This document shows positions 58,551-64,000 of a stretch of DNA of 64,000 nucleotides, in pieces. The DNA is from an uncultured Candidatus Entotheonella sp. (GTDB lineage Bacteria > Tectomicrobia > Entotheonellia > Entotheonellales > Entotheonellaceae). Numbering within the stretch: the first letter of the stretch is position 1; every line of letters starts with the position of its first letter. Location: the NCBI GenBank assembly GCA_951828535.1, contig OX639990.1, positions 3,149,300-3,213,299 of the forward strand, in the 5' to 3' direction. Both the position numbers and the translations under genes were made by a program. The notes under the pieces were generated by a model. The model did not search any database. It worked only from the letters and a program-made list of their open reading frames with translations, and was not told where the DNA came from.

Positions 58551-60512
58551 CTATTGAATTGGGCGCCATTTCCCGGCGGTGATTTCCTGTCGGTCTGCGA
58601 ATGCTGCTTCAGTCCAGAAATCCCGAGTCCCGAAAGTGAGATATTTCAGCGCTGATAGCGCCTTTTCAACCGTCAGACCTCGATCGAGCACATACAGCAC
58701 CTCACCAAGATCTAGCCAGATGACGTCGAGCATGTATCGGAACAAATCAATCCCATCGTTTTCTGGGGTCCCAGCCTTTGTCAACTCTGACGTGATCTCG
58801 TCAAGCGTCTTGTTGAATTCATCGAGAATGCGGTCGCGCTTTGGCTCTGTATCTATGGACATCAGCCTTGCGTGTGCAATTGAACGCATGAAGGTATTGG
58901 CAAGGACCTTGTCACTGGCGGGACCGTAACTCATTGGCGAGACGGCGACCTTGATGACGGAAATTGCGTCGAGGTCCTCACCGTCTTCCGTTAGGGGCGT
59001 ATCCTTCAGATGCCGGTCGTGGCGAACGAGCTGTTTCAGCAAACTCAGATAACTTTTTGTGTAGTCACTTAAGAACTCGATCATATCGCCAGAGCGCGAG
59101 GTTCTCGTGAGCGACTTCGATTTCGTTTCAAACAAGACAATCTGTTGCCCGGTTCTTGTGGCAACGTCAATTTCCAGATGCTTGCCATCGGAGGCGCAGT
59201 ACCCTTTGTTCCGGTAAGACCTGTCTGCCTTCCCTTGGCACGCGAGAAAGACGCTTGTCTCAATCGTGGCGCCGATGATTTGAGGTGCTTCTTTCGGAAT
59301 GGCGGACAAAATTCGTCCAAAAATCACCTCGCAGGCTGCTGCTGCTGTCATAGCACGGGGCAGAGTACAAGCATCACCGTCGGCCGTTCCAAGAAACACA
59401 AACTTTTCGTGGTTTCGTTTTGCTGCTTCCAGGGGGCCCAAATAGTCGGCATTGGCTTCGCCCGGCTCCGCCCGCCCGTGACACCATAATATCGGATACT
59501 GTTCGCGGGCCCTTTGTTGTGGAATTCTGGTCAAGCAATCATCAGACGATGCGCTGAGAAGATTTTCCACTTCGGCAAATAAACGATCCACCTCTTGACG
59601 TAGCTCGTCAGCACCGTTGGGCCATCTGACGTTGGAGAGTGCGTGGTGCAGAGTGTGCAACGTCCGCGGTGGCACCTGGGGCAGTGAGAAAACCTCTCGC
59701 CACGTTAATGACTCTCCGAGCACACGTAAGAAGTCCGTCGCGTGCAGGTCCATTTCGTCAAACTGATTGTATCTTTGACAATCCAGGCAGGCGGCGGCAT
59801 CAGTGGCGAGGTCTACCGCAATTTGCAAAGTGGCCTGGAATTTACGCGAGGATGGCTGTCTGTGGATATGACGAATGGCTAAAGAAAACAGCCAGCCAAT
59901 CGGCGGTGCAGGAGGGAATGTGTTGCCGAAACTTGCCACTCGATTCCCGAAAAGCCACAAACCGTCGTGCAGGTTGTTCGTTTCTCTCATGAACGCACAG
60001 ATCTGGTGCGCCACTTTGGCGCCGCCTGCTTGTAAGATTAAGGAGCTGATTCGTTCCGCTATTTCGGCTTGGGTGTTGTCGTCGAGATGCGGTCCGCGGG
60101 TGCTGATGTTCACGTGATAGCCTCGTCGCCTCAACCTCTGGCACGCCCTGCCAACCTGTAACTGGCGGTTGCTTACGATGCCATCCGTTGATTCAATTCG
60201 AGGCAGGGCCCATTGTATGGCTTTAATCCATGCATCCGAGCACGTCAACTGAACATAGCATCGTTCTTCTTCGGTGAGTTGCCGAATAATCTTGTCAAAC
60301 ACCTGAACGGCGATTTCTGGGGTGTCTCCTGCGGCGCAAGAAATATTCAAAGACCGCCAAAGATGCGTGAACTCGGCTCCGCAGAGGAGATTCGCTGAAC
60401 CTTTCTCCCCGCGGAGCGCCGATTCGGGGGGCTCCGCGTTCTGTAAGGTTTCCGTCTCCTTGGTCCTCAAGAACAGTGCGACAAAAGTATCAAGCGCGGA
60501 ATCCGGCAGCAT
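58551..60512 (-). CDS. Large hypothetical protein with PD-(D/E)XK-like nuclease motif
   Basis: A 653-residue protein. The part around residues 444-468 reads HLEIDVATRTGQQIVLFETK, placing Asp449, Glu462 and Lys464 in D-x12-E-x-K order. A beta strand of hydrophobic residues precedes each acidic residue, as in restriction-type nucleases. The rest is helical with no known domain: an N-terminal half with many short helices and a C-terminal helical region after the motif. There is no partner gene next to it. It looks like a cargo or defence gene. Nuclease activity is inferred from the motif only. Confidence 0.6.
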   Translation of the reverse strand: MLPDSALDTFVALFLRTKETETLQNAEPPESALRGEKGSANLLCGAEFTHLWRSLNISCAAGDTPEIAVQVFDKIIRQLTEEERCYVQLTCSDAWIKAIQWALPRIESTDGIVSNRQLQVGRACQRLRRRGYHVNISTRGPHLDDNTQAEIAERISSLILQAGGAKVAHQICAFMRETNNLHDGLWLFGNRVASFGNTFPPAPPIGWLFSLAIRHIHRQPSSRKFQATLQIAVDLATDAAACLDCQRYNQFDEMDLHATDFLRVLGESLTWREVFSLPQVPPRTLHTLHHALSNVRWPNGADELRQEVDRLFAEVENLLSASSDDCLTRIPQQRAREQYPILWCHGRAEPGEANADYLGPLEAAKRNHEKFVFLGTADGDACTLPRAMTAAAACEVIFGRILSAIPKEAPQIIGATIETSVFLACQGKADRSYRNKGYCASDGKHLEIDVATRTGQQIVLFETKSKSLTRTSRSGDMIEFLSDYTKSYLSLLKQLVRHDRHLKDTPLTEDGEDLDAISVIKVAVSPMSYGPASDKVLANTFMRSIAHARLMSIDTEPKRDRILDEFNKTLDEITSELTKAGTPENDGIDLFRYMLDVIWLDLGEVLYVLDRGLTVEKALSALKYLTFGTRDFWTEAAFADRQEITAGKWRPIQ

Positions 60513-60667
60513 CTCAAACCTCGTACGTCAAGAATTCGTAACAACTACTTGAGCAGACGGCCAATTGGCGACTCAGTCTTTACCTAAGCACCGCGGCCCA
60601 AAATAATCGAATAGCTTAAGCGGAAGCGGTTTCCGCCTAACCTGCCACATTGAAGCCTCATGCAACA

Positions 60668-61027
60668 TCACTGGCAACTAAGCTTCCGCATCGCCTCCAG
60701 GGTTAGCTTTTGGCGCTGACGCGTCTGCACATGATTGGATGCCCTCTGGGAAAGTGTGTAAGCTTGCCTAACTCTTATCCTAGAGGCGGTTTCTATATAT
60801 GCATCCCAGCGCACCACCAAGCGACGAAAATTGCGCGCCCAGGAAATCGTCCCCTCAACATTCCAAGGACGTTTGTACCGGCGCAGCTTGCAACCATCAT
60901 GCAACGCGGCTCGTTTCCGATTTCGGCGATGTGGGCAAGTCAGCTCAATATGCCAACGAAGCGACAAAAACCCGAAGATGCTTGTCCTGTGGCAAGGACA
61001 AACCGGTCGAGACCATTTTCGGCGCAA
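60668..61027 (-). pseudogene. IS5-family transposase C-terminal remnant
   Basis: The reverse-strand frame contains RRYKRPWNVEGTISWARNFR, then RLVVRWDAYIET, the C-terminal signature of IS5-type transposases (RRYRRRWxVERTxxWLxNFRRLVVR), with the catalytic Glu region altered (VEGT for VERT). Only this end is present and no IS ends were found, so it is a relic. Confidence 0.6.
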
Positions 61028-61060
61028 TACTGCTCGGCCAGCATCGGGTCGAATTTGTCG

Positions 61061-61513
61061 TTATACATCTGTGCTAACAACGCGGCGCATATGGAATGCC
61101 ACATTGCCGTATTGTCCACCGGAAAGTGACTCCGGACTCCGGTGTTCTATCACTGGTCCTTTGCCCATTTTGCTACGCCAGCGTCCGCCGGGCGTCTGTA
61201 ACGCCGCGTGTTTCCATACACCCTGTTCTTCGTACAGTGCGACCTTTAGGTAGCCGTCTTCGACGCTACTATCGCGGCACTGCTCGAAGCCCAGTCCCAC
61301 AAATACTCCCTTCAAGCTTTCTATGCTACTTGACCTTGTCACGTGCGCCGGCCAGTAGTGATTATTGTTGTGATCCCACCATTTGCTGGCGTCGCCTGCG
61401 GCGTAGGCGATGCAGTTGTAACCTTCCGAGGCTCGCTCTACGATCTCGAAATCCTCACCGGATAGATTGGGAAACGCCGTGATGAGCAGTTGCGCCCATC
61501 TAGGCGCATCCAT
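61061..61513 (-). CDS. DUF7689-like protein
   Basis: A 150-residue protein with the pattern YNCIAYAAGDASKWWDHNNN, HYWPAHVTRS, GFEQCRDSS and HAALQTPGGRWRSKMGKGPV, which fits the DUF7689-like family (YNCIAWAAGD...WW...YWP...AAR). The ATG at 61513 lies inside the last codons of the methyltransferase gene, a 14-bp overlap in another frame. Function unknown; relatives tend to sit next to the C-terminal module found at the end of the methyltransferase. Confidence 0.7.
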   Translation of the reverse strand: MDAPRWAQLLITAFPNLSGEDFEIVERASEGYNCIAYAAGDASKWWDHNNNHYWPAHVTRSSSIESLKGVFVGLGFEQCRDSSVEDGYLKVALYEEQGVWKHAALQTPGGRWRSKMGKGPVIEHRSPESLSGGQYGNVAFHMRRVVSTDV

Positions 61514-64000
61514 TGCGTTGACCCCACGCCTGCCAGGACGCCTGCATGGCTTCAACGTTGCCACGGTCGGCCGGTTTCACCGGGTCGGCGTTGGTGATGT
61601 CGCGTAACGCATGGAACCAGTGCCCCCCCTGCGATTGCATTCTTTCCAGAATCAAGGGGATCGCCGGCTCGCCCATGCTAACAATCATTTGGTAGGCAGG
61701 GTGCCCAGTCGCCTGGTCTGAACTTGAGAGCAGTACGGTTTCACTTTCCCATTGGTCAGCCAGTTTCTTGAAGCGTTCGCGGTCGGCAGTTTCGATTCCT
61801 GGTTCGTCGGCGTATTGGTTGTAACCGAGACCGCGAACGTGAGGCTCCTGGTGGAGCAGGTTCCGCAGGTGGGCCAGTTCGTCAGGGTCCCAGCCCATGG
61901 CCGCTGCGACGGCTTCATCCCAGAGACGGCGCACCTGGCACTCACCGTCGCGGAATTGGGGGACGATGGTGTCTTTGGTCTGTTCCCAGCAGTCTGCCAG
62001 GATTTGGCGGATGCGGTCGTCCTTGACGTTGGGGATGCGAATGTTGCCAGAGGCCGCAGGGTTATAAAGAGGAAACTCTATTGTGCGTCCCGGATTTCTC
62101 ATCAATTGCAGCCGTCCCGGCGTTGAGTTGATAAACACCGCAATTCCCTTGCTTTCTTCTGGCGTCAGACCCGTGACGGGAATGTAGCCGATACCTACGT
62201 ACTTATTGTCACTGGCGGTGGCGGTCACGCAACCTGTGTTGTTTCGCTGGCCTTGGGTAATCAACAGGTACCCTGCTTTTTCTAACATCCTCTTGGTTTC
62301 TGGGTGGATGCTACCGTTGACCTTGCGCATTTCTTCGTCGCTATTCTTGGGAATCCAGTATTCATCCGGAGTGCTGGTGATGCTGGTTTGCCCTTTCGTG
62401 CCTTTTGATGCCAATACAGGGAAGCTTCCAGACGTTTCTATCTTTGATCTCTCGAAGGGTCCGTATAAGCTCGCTCCTGTCTTGTGGATCGTTACGTTTG
62501 GAATTTTCTTTAACGCTTTCATAACTTCGTCGTCGGCAAATTGCCTCGCAGCTTCTGCAAGCTCGGGTTTTCGCCAGATAGCAGGAGTCCAGTCACCGGA
62601 CCTAATGCGTTCTGCTGGCCAGTGGGTGACTTCGCCCCATCCGTCATTCATCGTACCCTCTGGGCAATTCAATAGAGCTGTGTGCATTTCTTCTACTTCG
62701 CTGTCGCTCATCGGCATACGGTCTAGGCTGATGAATTTCGTCGCAGTACTTGTGCCATCATGTCGTTTGGCGACAACGATGCTTTCGTTGATGTTGGTGT
62801 TTTGGCTCAGGTTGGTCTGCCCCGGCTGGTGGCAAGTCAGCACGGTGTCGATCTGGTAGCGCCGGGCCAGCACGACCCGCTCATGTTGTCCTGACGGGTT
62901 GGTTAAGGCAATCGTCGGATGCACGATTGTCAGGACGCCGTCTTGTACCTTCAGGCATCGGTCTGCTAGAGCGACAAATAAAGGGGCTATTGAATTCTTG
63001 TCGACAAAATCATCCATGTCCTTGTCACTGCGCACCAGCATCCGCTCCATGGTGTCTATACGAGTACGCAGAGACTTCTGGGTACTATCTGGGAACTTTT
63101 GGCCCACGTTGCTCCTGTTGGTGAACGGTGGGTTCATGATGACGATTCGGGCATCTCTGGTCGCTTCCACGGCATCCTCCAGCGTGGCATCGTCAGGCTG
63201 ATCCCAAACGACTTGAGAGGCGATTTTGTCGTCGGTTAATCCCAATTCGTTGTCCCTGGGGACAATGGCCTTTTGCCCCAGCAGTTCCAGCGATCCCGCG
63301 GACACTCGCGCCGGGTCGTCGGCTACGGGCCCGTAGGGCATCAGGTGCAGTCCCATCTTGCGGTAGCGGATTTCCTGATTGCCGGTGGTCAGTTGCGATG
63401 CCGCCAATTGCAGCGACACTGGGTTGATGTCCAACCCTTTGATGGTTTCCTCGACCGTCAGTTTTTGCAGGTCGGCGATCTGTGCCTCGCTGGCGTCCTG
63501 CTCACGCGCTCTGCGTTTCATGTCAGTGAGTGTGGCTGCCAGCAGAGTCCCGCTGCCGCAAGCCAGGTCTACCGTCTTGTGCCTTTTCCATGTCTCGGGC
63601 TCAGTCCAATTCACGTCTCCGCAGGCGTCCAGCGTAAGACGGGCGGCGATGGACGCCGCTACCGGCCTAGTGAAATACGCCCCGTCGCTTGCTTGGTTGC
63701 CCATCACCCGGTTGAACAGAGGACCGGCGTGGTCTGCGCCCATGTCGGCGTAGGTTTCTGCGATGCGTTCTGCCTCCGCCGTGATGTGGCGCAAGGCGCG
63801 CTCCAGTCCGGCAGTCTTGCCAGTATCTTCGATGGCTTGAATTGTTCCTACTGCCGGTGCAAGGACGGGTTGAAAGTCGTGGCGCATGATCCGTTCCCAC
63901 TCCCTGGTGAGCCTGCGCACCACGTTCACGTCATTCTTGACGGCCTCCAGGTCGCTTATGCCGCTGAGCCAGCGTCCGGCGGCTATGCGCTGGTGCAGCA
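61500..64000 (-). CDS. N6-adenine DNA methyltransferase fused to a C-terminal module (partial at window edge)
   Basis: Open from the right edge, so its start lies outside the window; at least 833 codons are visible. Motif I is VDLACGSGTLLAATL and motif IV NPPFTNRSN, the signature of gamma-type N6-adenine methyltransferases. A following region resembles a target-recognition part. The last hundred residues (RERFKKLADQWESETVLLSS, then HPAYQMIVSMGEPAIPLILE, then WFHALRDITNADPVKP) match a small protein family usually encoded as a separate gene ahead of a DUF7689-like gene. Here it is fused to the enzyme. Confidence 0.8.
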   Translation of the reverse strand, partial: LHQRIAAGRWLSGISDLEAVKNDVNVVRRLTREWERIMRHDFQPVLAPAVGTIQAIEDTGKTAGLERALRHITAEAERIAETYADMGADHAGPLFNRVMGNQASDGAYFTRPVAASIAARLTLDACGDVNWTEPETWKRHKTVDLACGSGTLLAATLTDMKRRAREQDASEAQIADLQKLTVEETIKGLDINPVSLQLAASQLTTGNQEIRYRKMGLHLMPYGPVADDPARVSAGSLELLGQKAIVPRDNELGLTDDKIASQVVWDQPDDATLEDAVEATRDARIVIMNPPFTNRSNVGQKFPDSTQKSLRTRIDTMERMLVRSDKDMDDFVDKNSIAPLFVALADRCLKVQDGVLTIVHPTIALTNPSGQHERVVLARRYQIDTVLTCHQPGQTNLSQNTNINESIVVAKRHDGTSTATKFISLDRMPMSDSEVEEMHTALLNCPEGTMNDGWGEVTHWPAERIRSGDWTPAIWRKPELAEAARQFADDEVMKALKKIPNVTIHKTGASLYGPFERSKIETSGSFPVLASKGTKGQTSITSTPDEYWIPKNSDEEMRKVNGSIHPETKRMLEKAGYLLITQGQRNNTGCVTATASDNKYVGIGYIPVTGLTPEESKGIAVFINSTPGRLQLMRNPGRTIEFPLYNPAASGNIRIPNVKDDRIRQILADCWEQTKDTIVPQFRDGECQVRRLWDEAVAAAMGWDPDELAHLRNLLHQEPHVRGLGYNQYADEPGIETADRERFKKLADQWESETVLLSSSDQATGHPAYQMIVSMGEPAIPLILERMQSQGGHWFHALRDITNADPVKPADRGNVEAMQASWQAWGQRNGCA

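Noticed and set aside
1-64000. tRNA or rRNA genes
   Set aside because: No cloverleaf-like or rRNA-like sequence was recognised by eye. A tRNAscan and rRNA search would be decisive.

Overview
The window is GC-rich Gram-negative DNA. The chromosomal part carries rplU-rpmA, a CydD-like ABC exporter, a DUF2914 secreted protein, and lipoprotein and signal-peptide sequences. The sequence alone does not fix the phylum. The transfer genes belong to families best known from Proteobacteria.

Layout. (1) Positions 1-6610 are ordinary chromosome: a truncated ABC transporter, a group of small oxidoreductase and hydrolase genes, and rplU-rpmA behind a near-consensus sigma70 promoter. (2) At about 6.6-6.8 kb an integrative and conjugative element (ICE) begins directly behind rpmA, where obgE would normally follow. 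A tyrosine integrase and an excisionase-like gene lie at its left end, and the right end is beyond the window. (3) Positions 8.2-9.3 kb hold two related coiled-coil/zinc-ribbon genes with the same 32-bp element upstream. (4) Positions 9.85-31.7 kb are a long type IV secretion operon. It mixes F-type genes (traA-like, traL, traE, traK, traB, traV, traC) with proteins of the PFGI-1/ICEclc type (TraH-like, TraG-N, TraU-like, TopB, TraD and a short MOBH-type relaxase-like protein). Two nuclease-like proteins, one a lipoprotein and one membrane-anchored, sit inside the operon. (5) Positions 32-43 kb are a maintenance and establishment region: ssb, an ArdC-like antirestriction gene, Cys-rich small proteins, a sliding-clamp (dnaN-like) gene split by a group II intron, a second tyrosine recombinase and parA. 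Five of these genes share a structured leader whose last hairpin covers the ribosome-binding site.

(6) Positions 43-64 kb are cargo with lower GC in places and many broken elements. It holds two low-GC unknown genes, two serine recombinases, a degenerate IS1380-like element, a degenerate IS3-family element and an IS5-like remnant. Probable defence genes are an OLD-like nuclease, a three-gene DUF262 / DUF3696-ATPase / unknown operon, a 653-residue protein with a PD-(D/E)XK-like motif, and an N6-adenine methyltransferase fused to a C-terminal module and followed by a DUF7689-like gene.

The strongest candidates for new biology are the five-copy leader RNA (or single-stranded promoter) family with compensatory changes, the sliding-clamp gene interrupted exactly between codons by a group II intron, the three-gene ATPase operon, and the methyltransferase fusion. 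All functions are inferred from motifs and gene order read by eye; no database search was run.
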